64,000 nucleotides of DNA, taken from the NCBI RefSeq assembly GCF_003385955.1, contig NZ_QRDW01000004.1, positions 1-64,000 on the forward strand. The letters run 5' to 3'. The notes under the pieces were generated by a model. The model made no database searches. It saw only the letters and a program-made list of their open reading frames with translations, and was not told where the DNA came from. The position numbers and the translations under genes are program-made. The DNA is from Aestuariispira insulae (GTDB lineage: Bacteria; Pseudomonadota; Alphaproteobacteria; UBA8366; Aestuariispiraceae). Positions 25,590 to 34,420 of this stretch are shown here, in pieces (the first letter of the stretch is position 1; every line of letters starts with the position of its first letter).

Positions 25590-27008
25590 TCAGCGGCCCA
25601 ACAGCCCCTTAGGGTCAAAATGGGCTTTCAACGCGGTTTGTGCCGCCAGGGTGGCAGCGGGCAAATATTTTTCGCAATAATGCCGGTTGATTGGGCCAAC
25701 GCCATGTTCTGCGCTAAAGGACCCGTTCAGGCCTTCCATGACGATCTTGTAGATATCGGTGCGAATCTCTTCCGCGATCTCGGGGCAATAGGGCTGGGCG
25801 CCATGGGGCCAGATCAGGTTGAAATGTTCGCCGCCATCACCGCGATGGCCAAAATCATAGATCTTGAGATAGGGATATTTTTCAGCCAGCAGGGCTTTTG
25901 CCCGTCGGCGGAATTCCCCCAGCGAGGATCGGGGGCAGGAAATGTCATGGGCGATGATCCTGCCTTCCTGGGCGACAGCTTCGGAAATGGAATGGCGCAG
26001 CCCCCAAATCTCTTCCGGCCGGTTGAATACCGCATTGGCGACCGCGCCGGAACCATCGTCGGCATAGAGCGCCATGATCTGTTCGGCGAGAAAATCCTCC
26101 AGGCTGCTGCCCAGGCTTTCGCTGTCAGCGGCGGAAAATTCCACCAGAAGACAATCATCGGGGGGATTATCGAACTGGGCAAACGGGTTGGGCAGGGCTG
26201 GGCGGTGTTTCAACACCACCTCAACAGTAGCACGCGACAGACTCTCAAAGGCGGTCAGCCAAGGGCCTGCATGATGTTCCAGATGCAGCAGAATTTCATC
26301 CATGGCCGCTTCATCACGCGGTACGACCAGTGCAACCGCGCGGTCTTTCGGGCTGGGATGCAGTTCCAGGATCGCCCGCGTGACGATGCCATATTGGCCG
26401 CCGGTGCCGGTGAAAAGCTGTTTGAGATCCAGGCCCAGATTGTTTTTCCGCAAGGCCTTCAGGTCATCGATCACGGTACCCTCGGCATCGGGCAGTACCA
26501 CTTCCACACCCAAAAGATTGCGTCGGACATCGCCATATCGGATCAGCCTGGATCCGCCGGTATTGGTGGCGATCATCCCGCCAACGGTCGGGTCGGCCCC
26601 AAGATCAATGGGAAAGAATAAGCCGTGACTGGCCAGGGCCTGGTTCAATTGGGAGAGGGAGACACCCGCACCGACCAGAACGGACCGGTTGATGGGATCA
26701 ATCTCGATCGGTGCTTTTAGCCGTTCCAGGCTCAAGACCAGCATCTGGCCACCTTCATCAGGAGTGGATGCACCTGTTAGTCCGGTATTCGCCCCCTGCG
26801 GGACAACCGGCACATCATGGGCAAAACAGGCACGCAGAACGGCTGATACTTCTTCCGTGCTGGCGGGGCGGGCAACGGCGAGCGCACGGCCATGGCCATA
26901 GCGCGCGCCTTTTTCGTAGCCGCTTAAATCCTGATCATGCCGCATCAGGTTTTTAGCGCCGATGGCGGCTTCCAGCCGATCTAAGAATTCCGTCCGTTCT
27001 GCATGCAT
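25590..27008 (-). CDS. FAD-linked D-2-hydroxyacid (D-2-hydroxyglutarate-type) dehydrogenase
   Basis: The 472-residue flavoprotein is of the GlcD/D-lactate/D-2-hydroxyglutarate dehydrogenase family (FAD_binding_4 plus FAD-oxidase_C). Visible motifs are PQGANTGLTGAS (FAD pyrophosphate loop, about residues 70-81), GADPTVGGMIATNTGG, the metal-site histidines in FGHRGDGGEHFN and the C-terminal SAEHGVG. It starts 19 bases after the stop of the HglS-like gene in the same direction, so it most likely oxidises the D-2-hydroxyglutarate made by that enzyme to 2-oxoglutarate. This substrate is inferred from context. Confidence 0.88.
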   Translation of the reverse strand: MHAERTEFLDRLEAAIGAKNLMRHDQDLSGYEKGARYGHGRALAVARPASTEEVSAVLRACFAHDVPVVPQGANTGLTGASTPDEGGQMLVLSLERLKAPIEIDPINRSVLVGAGVSLSQLNQALASHGLFFPIDLGADPTVGGMIATNTGGSRLIRYGDVRRNLLGVEVVLPDAEGTVIDDLKALRKNNLGLDLKQLFTGTGGQYGIVTRAILELHPSPKDRAVALVVPRDEAAMDEILLHLEHHAGPWLTAFESLSRATVEVVLKHRPALPNPFAQFDNPPDDCLLVEFSAADSESLGSSLEDFLAEQIMALYADDGSGAVANAVFNRPEEIWGLRHSISEAVAQEGRIIAHDISCPRSSLGEFRRRAKALLAEKYPYLKIYDFGHRGDGGEHFNLIWPHGAQPYCPEIAEEIRTDIYKIVMEGLNGSFSAEHGVGPINRHYCEKYLPAATLAAQTALKAHFDPKGLLGR

Positions 27009-27027
27009 GCTTTTTGTCTTTCCCGGA

Positions 27028-28062
27028 TTACTCGGCGGCGGCGGCCGTCATTTTAAAAATGCCCTGGGCATTGGAGCTGTCAAAGCGAAGATCCATTTTA
27101 TCGGGCGTATTCAGAGATTTATGTCGGGTGATAAATTCAACAAATGAACCCGGAACCTGATAGGGAGTAAGGGTGCCGTCCTCTCCGATCATATAACGGC
27201 GGACCATCGTGGCCTTATAGGCCGTCTGCAAGACGGTCTTATCCTTGGAAACCTCGACTTTGTCTTTGATCGGCTGGCCCTTGGCACGAAGCTGATCGGC
27301 CAATCCTTCAACATCGGCGACCCGGTCGGTCAGATGATTGAAGAAAGTGCCTTCGGTGGCGATCCAGGCCATTTCATCGGATTCCGTTTTTAGGATCTCA
27401 TAATCCCGACGGGTCGGAACGGAGTGCTGTCGATCAAAGGCGCGGGCTAGATCCGCCAGCAGGGACGGAGCTTCATCGGTAGGGAGCGCGCCGGTGTCGG
27501 CTAACAACGACAATGCCGCTTTGGACCGATCGGACAAAGGATCCCGGCTGGTTTTGATGACCCGTTCCGCCGCAGCACGGAAATCATCGGAAAACTGACT
27601 GGTGTCCAATTCGCTGACAAAGAACTGCGCGATATCTTCCGGAAGGTCTGCATGGCAATAGGCATGACCCATCATCTTAAGGCGCGCCAGCGGATATTCC
27701 TCAACCCGTTCAAAACCCAGTGGTTCCAGGATGCGGGCGATGCTGGCCCGGCCTTCGGGCAGCGCACCGCAATCGACACCGCATACCGTGCGAACAGCGC
27801 CATGGTCAAAAACAATCTTCTCACCACCTGCCAACTTGTCTGATACATAACGGCGGCCCTCCGGCACATTATCCACCAGTTTGCGGAACAGGATCATGGT
27901 CATGGCTTGAGCCACAACAGCCCGGGATGCGATTCGAGTTTCTGCTCCCTGCTGCAGGAGGGCAGGCGTGATCTCGATGGTGTGGAATAACTCTTCGGTC
28001 TGGGCTTCGCCCACCGTTTCGCTCAGCAGTTTCCACAGCAGACTCTTATGTTCGGTTGTCAT
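27028..28062 (-). CDS. hglS: 2-oxoadipate dioxygenase/decarboxylase (HglS, DUF1338)
   Basis: A 344-residue Fe(II)-dependent VOC-fold enzyme that converts 2-oxoadipate to D-2-hydroxyglutarate in lysine catabolism. Putative metal ligands are His87 (FDHGAVRTV), His243 (FFNHLTDRV) and Glu309 (PGSFVEF), with Arg91 four residues after the first histidine as in the characterised HglS. The start at 28062 marks the family N-terminus; the frame is open to 28131. It is followed by the D-2-hydroxyglutarate dehydrogenase-like gene and preceded by an Lrp regulator. Neighbours for other lysine steps are on the opposite strand. Confidence 0.88.
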   Translation of the reverse strand: MTTEHKSLLWKLLSETVGEAQTEELFHTIEITPALLQQGAETRIASRAVVAQAMTMILFRKLVDNVPEGRRYVSDKLAGGEKIVFDHGAVRTVCGVDCGALPEGRASIARILEPLGFERVEEYPLARLKMMGHAYCHADLPEDIAQFFVSELDTSQFSDDFRAAAERVIKTSRDPLSDRSKAALSLLADTGALPTDEAPSLLADLARAFDRQHSVPTRRDYEILKTESDEMAWIATEGTFFNHLTDRVADVEGLADQLRAKGQPIKDKVEVSKDKTVLQTAYKATMVRRYMIGEDGTLTPYQVPGSFVEFITRHKSLNTPDKMDLRFDSSNAQGIFKMTAAAAE

Positions 28063-28222
28063 GATCCTAGGATTCCATTTGTTGGCTGATTGATCTGGCC
28101 GATCAATAGGCCTCTCAAGAGGAAAAGCCAAACAATGATTAGCTGGATATTCACGATGAAACAGAATGAATTATTGCTGTATATAGGGCTTTTTGTGCTG
28201 TTTAAATAATGAAAAGGAATGA

Positions 28223-28675
28223 TTATCGGTCAAATTTGGTGGCAAGAATAATCGACGAGGTGGTTTCCGTGATGCCGGGGATGTCCCGGATTTTGTCCAA
28301 TGCCACATCCATCAGATCCATGCGTGATTCCTCGACTATCGCGATCAAGTCATATTTGCCGCTGATGGAATAGAGGCCGGTCACGGCGGGAATGCGTTCC
28401 AAAGCGGTTTCAATCCGCCCGCCGGGATTGGCGCCGGTCACGATCATCACATGGGCGCGGATGCGCGATGCTTCATAGCCCTTATCCAGTTTCAAGGTAA
28501 AACCGTGGATAATGCCCCTGTGGCGCAGACGGTCGATTCGGTTCTGTACGGTGGCGCGGGAAACCCCCAGTTTCCGCGCAAGAGAGGCATTGGGTTCCCG
28601 CGCGTCCGCATTCAACATCTGCAATAACTGCTGATCCAGGTTGTCCAGATTAGGAAATTGACCGTCATCGCTCAT
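28223..28675 (-). CDS. Lrp/AsnC-family regulator of the lysine catabolic genes
   Basis: A 150-residue feast/famine regulator with an N-terminal helix-turn-helix (KLGVSRATVQNRIDRLRHRGII, residues about 29-50) and a C-terminal RAM domain for amino acid binding (MIVTGANPGGRIETAL to the SIILATKFDR end). It sits between hglS, reading the same way, and a divergent lysine/saccharopine dehydrogenase-family gene. Lysine or 2-aminoadipate is a reasonable guess for its effector. Confidence 0.88.
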   Translation of the reverse strand: MSDDGQFPNLDNLDQQLLQMLNADAREPNASLARKLGVSRATVQNRIDRLRHRGIIHGFTLKLDKGYEASRIRAHVMIVTGANPGGRIETALERIPAVTGLYSISGKYDLIAIVEESRMDLMDVALDKIRDIPGITETTSSIILATKFDR

Positions 28676-28837
28676 TGGCTTCAGGCTCCGTCAGACTGAT
28701 TTATGACGAATTGATAAGTCATTTTGTCGATATGTTCAAAAAAAATTACCATATTGGCATAATGCTCTCTTCGATCTGACAGGTTTCGGACGCATGCTGG
28801 TGATAGAACAAAACATCAGTTTCCATGGGAGATGGAC
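28676..28837. promoter_or_regulatory. Divergent promoter region of lrp and the dehydrogenase gene
   Basis: This 162-base intergenic stretch separates the divergent lrp-like and lysine/saccharopine dehydrogenase genes. It contains an AT-rich core (about 28715-28760) with a run of A at 28739-28747 and TTGGCATAAT. It must hold both promoters and is the likely site of Lrp binding. I cannot fix the exact boxes. Confidence 0.5.
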
Positions 28838-29950
28838 ATGAAAGAAATTCTGCTGATCGGTAGCGGTAAAATTGGTGAGGTTATTGCGGATCTGCTCTGC
28901 AATACCGGTGATTATGCGGTGACCATCGCAGACCAGTCCGAGAGCCAGCTTAACCGGATTGAAAAGCACAAGAACCTGTCCACCCTGGTGTTGGATGCCA
29001 GCAGCAAGGATGAGTTGGTCAAGGCAATGGCAGGTAAATTCGCGGTTCTGTCTGCGGCCCCCTTCTTCCTGACCAAGACCATTGCCGGAGCGGCGAAAGA
29101 CGCTGGTATTCATTATTTTGACCTGACCGAGGATGTGGCCTCCACCGATGTGGTGAAGGAATTGGCAAAAGACGCTAACAGCACCTTTATCCCGCAATGC
29201 GGTCTGGCGCCGGGCTTTATTTCCATTGTCGCCTATGACCTGGCGAAAAAGTTCGATGAGCTGGATACTGTCCGCATGCGTGTTGGCGCGTTGCCGAAAT
29301 ATCCGTCCAACCGCCTGAACTATAACCTGACCTGGTCCACCGAAGGCGTGATCAACGAATATTGCAATCCCTGCGACGCCATTGTTGAGGGTGAGTTGCA
29401 GAAGGTTCCGGCGCTTGAGGAATTGGAAGAGTTTTCCCTGGACGGCATCCGCTATGAAGCCTTCAACACATCGGGCGGCCTGGGCACGCTGTGCGAAACG
29501 CTCAAGGACAAGGTGAAATATTTGAACTACCGCTCGGTCCGTTATCCGGGCCACCGGGATGTGATGAAGCTGTTGATCGAGGATCTGAAGCTGAACGAGC
29601 GTCGTGGGATGCTCAAAGACATCTTCGAATATGCCCTGCCGGTCACCATGCAGGATGTTGTCCTGATCTTTGTTACTGTTTCGGGTAAGAAAAACGGCAT
29701 GCTGGTTCAGGAAACCTATGCCAACAAGGTCTATTCCCGCGCCATAAACGGCCGCCATCGCAGTGCGATCCAGATCACGACCGCATCGGGTATCTGCGCG
29801 GTTGTCGATATGCTTGCCAAGGGCGATCTGCCGCAAAAAGGCTTTGTCAAACAGGAAGATATCAGCCTGGATACCTTCCTGGCTAACCGGTTCGGCAAAA
29901 ATTATGCAAAAGCCGAGGAACAGGTTGTGCTGGCCGCTGCTGCGGAATAA
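28838..29950 (+). CDS. Saccharopine dehydrogenase-family oxidoreductase, probable L-lysine 6-dehydrogenase
   Basis: A 370-residue NAD(P)-dependent enzyme with the Rossmann motif EILLIGSGKIGEVIA at residues 3-17, CGLAPGFISI near residue 130 and a NTSGGLGTL segment near residue 215. The layout matches lysine 6-dehydrogenases, which convert lysine to 2-aminoadipate 6-semialdehyde directly, as well as saccharopine dehydrogenases. No separate lysine-ketoglutarate reductase is nearby, which favours the one-step enzyme, but this is inference. The ATG at 28838 is preferred over 28832 because GGAG lies six bases before it. A terminator follows the gene. Confidence 0.75.
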   Translation: MKEILLIGSGKIGEVIADLLCNTGDYAVTIADQSESQLNRIEKHKNLSTLVLDASSKDELVKAMAGKFAVLSAAPFFLTKTIAGAAKDAGIHYFDLTEDVASTDVVKELAKDANSTFIPQCGLAPGFISIVAYDLAKKFDELDTVRMRVGALPKYPSNRLNYNLTWSTEGVINEYCNPCDAIVEGELQKVPALEELEEFSLDGIRYEAFNTSGGLGTLCETLKDKVKYLNYRSVRYPGHRDVMKLLIEDLKLNERRGMLKDIFEYALPVTMQDVVLIFVTVSGKKNGMLVQETYANKVYSRAINGRHRSAIQITTASGICAVVDMLAKGDLPQKGFVKQEDISLDTFLANRFGKNYAKAEEQVVLAAAAE

Positions 29951-29960
29951 TCACCTCTGA

Positions 29961-30002
29961 CAGGGCCGGGCAGGGATCCTTCCTGTCCGGCCTGTTTTTT
30001 TT
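29961..30002 (+). terminator. Intrinsic terminator after the lysine/saccharopine dehydrogenase gene
   Basis: CAGGGCCGGGCAGG (29961-29974) pairs with CCTGTCCGGCCTG (29982-29994), with small bulges, and is followed by an eight-base T-tract. It separates this gene from the semialdehyde dehydrogenase gene. Confidence 0.85.
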
Positions 30003-30182
30003 CGAGGCAGGCAACGTTATGGAATGATGATACGCGAAAGCATCATTTGACCCGATCCCGCTTCGATTGGACATATGGTCCAAGATTTTTCAGGCCGTGG
30101 GGTGCAACCCGCCGCCATAGCTGACAAGATACAAGGCGCAGATATCCTTGAAATGATGCGCGCTTGAAATGGAGAGCCGGAA

Positions 30183-31688
30183 ATGAATTATGCAGAAATC
30201 CTGACCCGTCTTGGCATCGGAGAGGCCGACCTGGCTGGCGGCAGCCTTGCTGTCCGGACCCCGATCGACGGTTCCGAAATTGCCAAAGTGCCTGAACTGG
30301 CGCCGGAGAAAATGGCCGATGTGATCGCCACGTCCAAAGCGGCCTTTAAAAAATGGCGCATGGTCCCGGCACCGCGCCGGGGCGAGCTGGTCCGCCTGCT
30401 GGGGGAAGAGCTGCGCGCCGCCAAGGATGACCTGGGTCAGCTGGTAACCCTGGAAGCGGGCAAGATCTTCCAGGAAGGCCTTGGCGAAGTTCAGGAGATG
30501 ATCGACATTTGCGATTTTGCGGTTGGCCTTTCCCGTCAGCTTTATGGCCTGACCATCGCGTCTGAGCGTCCGGGCCACCGGATGCAGGAAACCTGGCATC
30601 CGATCGGACCGGTTGGGATCATTTCCGCTTTCAACTTCCCGGTTGCCGTTTGGTCCTGGAATGCGGCTCTGGCGCTGGTTTGCGGCAACCCGGTGATCTG
30701 GAAGCCGTCCGAGAAAACCCCGTTGACCGCTCTGGCCTGCCAGAAAATCCTGGAAAAAGCCATCGCCCGCTTTGGCGATGATGCGCCGGCCGGCCTCAGC
30801 CAGGTCGTGATTGGCGGCGCAGCTCTCGGCGAAGCTCTGGTCACCAGTGAGGATGTGCCGGTGATTTCCGCGACCGGCTCCACCCGCATGGGTCGGATTG
30901 TCGGTCCGAAAGTCGCCGAACGCTTCGGCCGTTCCATCCTGGAACTGGGCGGCAACAATGCCATGATCGTCAGCCCGACGGCGGATCTGGAAATGGCCGT
31001 GCGCGCAATCGTTTTCTCTGCGGTCGGCACCGCGGGCCAGCGCTGCACCACGCTGCGCCGTCTCTTTGTCCATGACAGCGTCTATGATCAACTGATCCCG
31101 CGCCTGGTGAAGGCCTATGCCGGCGTTCCGGCGGGCAACCCGCTGGAACAGGGTGTCCTGATGGGGCCGCTGATCGATTCCGATAGCTTTGACCGCATGC
31201 AGGGTTCCCTGGCTGCTGCTAAGGAAACCGGCGCTACCGTCCATGGCGGCGCGCGCCAGTTGGAAGACAAATTCCCGAACGGCTATTATGTCACCCCGGC
31301 CATCGTCGAGATGAAATCCCAGGAACAGGTGATGAAGGACGAAACCTTCGCGCCGATCCTCTATGTGATGCGCTACAGCGATTTGGATGATGCGATCGAT
31401 ATGCAGAATGATGTGCCGCAGGGCCTGTCATCCTGCATCTTCTCTACCGATGTGCGTGAAACCGAAGCCTTCCTGTCCGATGCCGGCAGTGATTGCGGCA
31501 TCGCCAATGTGAATATCGGCCCCAGCGGTGCCGAGATTGGCGGCGCGTTTGGCGGCGAAAAAGAGACCGGCGGCGGTCGTGAATCCGGTTCTGACGCCTG
31601 GAAGGCCTATATGCGCCGTGCGACCAACACCATCAACTATTCCCGTGAACTGCCGCTTGCGCAGGGGATTAAGTTCGATATCGATTGA
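30183..31688 (+). CDS. amaB: L-2-aminoadipate 6-semialdehyde dehydrogenase (ALDH7 family)
   Basis: A 501-residue aldehyde dehydrogenase of the ALDH7/AmaB group, oxidising 2-aminoadipate semialdehyde to 2-aminoadipate. Features include ISAFNFPVAVWSWN (residues ~150-163), the glutamate motif LELGGNNA, the catalytic cysteine in GQRCTTLRR and the C-terminal GGAFGGEKETGGGRESGSD, where ALDH7 proteins recognise the amino-carboxylate of the substrate. The gene follows the lysine/saccharopine dehydrogenase gene. Codon usage is strongly biased, consistent with high expression. It has its own ribosome binding site (GGAG). Confidence 0.92.
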   Translation: MNYAEILTRLGIGEADLAGGSLAVRTPIDGSEIAKVPELAPEKMADVIATSKAAFKKWRMVPAPRRGELVRLLGEELRAAKDDLGQLVTLEAGKIFQEGLGEVQEMIDICDFAVGLSRQLYGLTIASERPGHRMQETWHPIGPVGIISAFNFPVAVWSWNAALALVCGNPVIWKPSEKTPLTALACQKILEKAIARFGDDAPAGLSQVVIGGAALGEALVTSEDVPVISATGSTRMGRIVGPKVAERFGRSILELGGNNAMIVSPTADLEMAVRAIVFSAVGTAGQRCTTLRRLFVHDSVYDQLIPRLVKAYAGVPAGNPLEQGVLMGPLIDSDSFDRMQGSLAAAKETGATVHGGARQLEDKFPNGYYVTPAIVEMKSQEQVMKDETFAPILYVMRYSDLDDAIDMQNDVPQGLSSCIFSTDVRETEAFLSDAGSDCGIANVNIGPSGAEIGGAFGGEKETGGGRESGSDAWKAYMRRATNTINYSRELPLAQGIKFDID

Positions 31689-31748
31689 TCGAGACCAAAA
31701 ACATCCCGGCTATCGTCAAGTTGCCATCGATGGCCGGGAGGTTCAGGG

Positions 31749-31782
31749 AAGGGCGGGTGAATTCACCCGCCCTTACTTTTTT
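31749..31782 (+). terminator. Intrinsic terminator after amaB
   Basis: A perfect 26-base palindrome (31749-31774) with the central GAATTC gives a 13-bp arm, followed by ACTTTTTT. It lies 60 bases after amaB and just before the convergent beta-lactamase stop. Confidence 0.9.
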
Positions 31783-31792
31783 GAACGCATCG

Positions 31793-32686
31793 TCAGAGGC
31801 TTTCCATCAGCTTTTCTCCGATGACGGCGATGGCGTTATTGCGCAGCTCGAAAGAGGCGCTGGTATCCGTTATATAAACAGCGGCAATAACCGGTTTCCG
31901 CTTCGGCGGGCGCAAAACAGCAATGATAGAGCGTGACCCGTGGCCGCCGGCGCCAGAGCGGTCCCCAATCAGCCAGTCTTTCGGCAGGCTGGAACGGAAT
32001 AATGGCCCGCTGACCTGGTTGCCTTCCAGCCAGCGGTTCAGCTGCGCGCGCGAGGCCGGGCTTAACCGATCTCCCAATGCGAGGGCCATTAGGCTGTTGG
32101 CTGCGGCCTCGGGGCTGGTGGTGTCTCGCGGGTCACCGGGGGCGGCTTCATTTAATTCGGGTTCCCAGCGGTCCAGCCGGGTGGTGTGATCGCCGATTTC
32201 CTGCATGAAACCGTTAAAGCCTTCCGGGCCGCCCAATTGATCCAGCACCAGGTTGGCAGCCGTATTGTCGCTCATATGCATGGCAGCCTGGCAGATGGAG
32301 GAAAGTGGCATTGGCGCAACGCCGGCAAAGCCTTCAGTCACCGGGGAATAGGTGACCAGATCTGCTTTTCCGAAACTGATCTCCGTATCCAATATATCCT
32401 CGCCTCGATCAGTTTTGGCCAGTATGCCGGCGCAGGCAAAAGCCTTGAAAGTGCTGTTAAGCGGGAACCGTTCCCGGGCCCGGTGCTGCCAGACCCGGTT
32501 TGTTTCCGTATCGAGTATATAAGCCCCAAGCCTGGCCTTCAGGCGGTTTTCGATATCGGGCAGGGCAAGCGTGAGCGGATCGCTTGCCGCCGGGGAGGTG
32601 GCGTTAGCGAATTTTCCGGTAACGGTTGCAAAAATGGCGGTCGATAACGCGGCCTTGGCAAAGGCGCGTCTGCTGACGTCTTTCAC
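31793..32686 (-). CDS. Class A beta-lactamase, CARB-like, Tat-exported
   Basis: This 297-residue protein is a serine beta-lactamase with all class A motifs: STFK (Ser78, Lys81), SDN (139-141), the omega-loop EPELNE (Glu175) and RSG (243-245) in the place of the common KTG. The RSG form, the TYSPV and RLDRWEPELNE stretches, and NQVSGPLFRSSLP match carbenicillin-hydrolysing CARB/PSE enzymes. An N-terminal twin-arginine signal (SRRAFAKAAL) suggests Tat export with the folded protein. No LysR AmpR-type regulator is adjacent and no mobile element is visible. It is probably a chromosomal intrinsic enzyme. Confidence 0.93.
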   Translation of the reverse strand: MKDVSRRAFAKAALSTAIFATVTGKFANATSPAASDPLTLALPDIENRLKARLGAYILDTETNRVWQHRARERFPLNSTFKAFACAGILAKTDRGEDILDTEISFGKADLVTYSPVTEGFAGVAPMPLSSICQAAMHMSDNTAANLVLDQLGGPEGFNGFMQEIGDHTTRLDRWEPELNEAAPGDPRDTTSPEAAANSLMALALGDRLSPASRAQLNRWLEGNQVSGPLFRSSLPKDWLIGDRSGAGGHGSRSIIAVLRPPKRKPVIAAVYITDTSASFELRNNAIAVIGEKLMESL

Positions 32687-32938
32687 GGATCTTCTCCAGC
32701 TCGGATGATGGTTTGTTATTGGCAGGTGCCGGCAGGATTGTGTCGGCCGCTTATAGGATAAGCCCCATTATGGCTTTTCTATGTCGGGTTCATGTCATTC
32801 CAGGACTGATCCTTGGAAAAAGAGGGGGGAGCACGGAGGGGGCGGTTGAACCGGCTCCGCTATTGTAATTCTGGTTGTACCGCCGATTGCCGCATCCTAA
32901 ATTCGACCAATAATTCGAGTGAAGGGGAGTTTCGGGGG

Positions 32939-34303
32939 ATGGTCACAAGACTGTTTGGAATGGTTGTTGCGAGCGCTGTTTTGGCTGCTTGCGGCGGCGT
33001 TGAGTCCAATCCAGATGCGACAATAGTGACAACGCACACAGTTTCCAGCGATGTTGGACAGGCTGCCACACCTGACGCCAACCGAGACTTGTCTGCGGAA
33101 ACGGATCTGCCAAACGCATTCATCGGGCAGTTTGTCGATGTTATCTTCGGCTATATGCACCGGCTACACGAAGCAGAGGAATTATACCGGCATCTGCCGC
33201 TGGCCCTGATATATATGGAACGGGTCGAAACGGATTATCTGCAGGAAGTCGATAGGCCCGCTGTTCTGGAAAAAATCAAACAGCAGCTTGCAAGCGATTA
33301 TCCTGGGAAAACCGAAAAGATAGATCCGAAGGACTTCGCTCATTCAATTATGGACGGCGTTAGTGAGGCCCTGATCGATAGCGAGTATTTTGATTATCGG
33401 GGAAAGGAATTTCCATCGGCTATAGGATCCGCCGGAAGTGTCGGGCTGGTGTTGATGGCTGGCAATAAGGGGATTCGCGTTCTCGAAGCTATGGATCAGG
33501 GGACTGCGAAACAGGCGGGCATCAGCAAGGGCGACCTGATTCTCGCTGTGGATGATTTTCAGCTCAATGACGCGTCTCTCAATGACGCGGTCGAGGCGCT
33601 TCGAGGGCCTGTTGGCAGCAAACTCCGGCTGGAAGTACAAAAAACGGGGAAAGGGAAAACGGAAACGGTTGAACTGACCCGCATCCCCAGGAAAAACTTG
33701 TCCAGCACCAGTTTTAGAATGGTTGAGGGAATTCCTGTTCTGAAACTAGGATCGATTCAGGAGCAGACCCTGTCTCATGTCAAAGAAAAGCTTTATGGTT
33801 CCAACCATCACGGCAAACCAATTATCATTGATTTAAGAGTTTGTGGCGGGGGCCTGCTGGAGGGTTCCATAAATATTGCGGATCTCTTTCTTCCAAAAGG
33901 GACATTTATTGCCGGTTTGCGCGGCCGCCCCGGAGATCGGAATAACAACAGGGTTTTCCAAGCGTCCGCCGGATACAAGACTGAAAATAGGCTGATAATT
34001 CTTACCGGGCCAATGACAGCTTCGGGCGCTGAAATCATTGCGCGCAGCCTGAAACATGGTCGTGATGCAGTCGTCATTGGCAAAAACAGTTACGGGCGCG
34101 GGTCGGTTCAGACACTGCTGCCGATCACCCGGGATTTTATGATAAAACTGACGACCGCGCTTCTTTATGATGCCAAGGGGATCAGCCTGTCTGAACCTTT
34201 GGTTCCGGATATCCTGATCACAGAACCGGCAACAGATGAATGGGACCCTGTAATGCAAAAAGCGCTTTTGGTCGCAAAAGAAACCGAGGCTGGACAATTC
34301 TGA
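32939..34303 (+). CDS. S41-family peptidase-like lipoprotein with PDZ domain
   Basis: A 454-residue predicted lipoprotein (LAAC lipobox, Cys18) similar to C-terminal processing peptidases. A PDZ domain spans about residues 165-245 (GIRVLEAMDQGTAKQAGI) and an S41 domain about 250-410. The nucleophile Ser362 lies in TASGAE. The general-base lysine is replaced by Arg387 in SYGRGSVQ, at the same 25-residue distance seen in E. coli Prc (Ser452-Lys477); the following glutamine is kept. The replacement may lower or abolish activity. The ATG at 32939 (GGGGAG upstream) fits the lipoprotein signal; the frame is open earlier. Confidence 0.82.
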   Translation: MVTRLFGMVVASAVLAACGGVESNPDATIVTTHTVSSDVGQAATPDANRDLSAETDLPNAFIGQFVDVIFGYMHRLHEAEELYRHLPLALIYMERVETDYLQEVDRPAVLEKIKQQLASDYPGKTEKIDPKDFAHSIMDGVSEALIDSEYFDYRGKEFPSAIGSAGSVGLVLMAGNKGIRVLEAMDQGTAKQAGISKGDLILAVDDFQLNDASLNDAVEALRGPVGSKLRLEVQKTGKGKTETVELTRIPRKNLSSTSFRMVEGIPVLKLGSIQEQTLSHVKEKLYGSNHHGKPIIIDLRVCGGGLLEGSINIADLFLPKGTFIAGLRGRPGDRNNNRVFQASAGYKTENRLIILTGPMTASGAEIIARSLKHGRDAVVIGKNSYGRGSVQTLLPITRDFMIKLTTALLYDAKGISLSEPLVPDILITEPATDEWDPVMQKALLVAKETEAGQF

Positions 34304-34420
34304 TGCCGGGGTGGGAATACTGGTAAACGGGGCCGCTATGGATTGATAATCCTACTGTGATGCTCCCCAGTCACAAATAATGTGCTTGAATTCACTTTGA
34401 TCACGAAAGGTTTGGTTACC

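Noticed and set aside
25527-26621. 364-residue frame opposite the FAD dehydrogenase gene
   Set aside because: No recognisable domain; overlaps a clear flavoenzyme on the other strand.
28736-29836. 366-residue frame opposite the lysine/saccharopine dehydrogenase gene
   Set aside because: Antisense shadow with no domain or ribosome binding site, while the sense frame has a Rossmann motif and terminator.
30090-31244. 384-residue frame on the minus strand opposite amaB
   Set aside because: Antisense of a strongly codon-biased aldehyde dehydrogenase gene; composition (His, Arg, Gln, Gly) and lack of any domain indicate a shadow.
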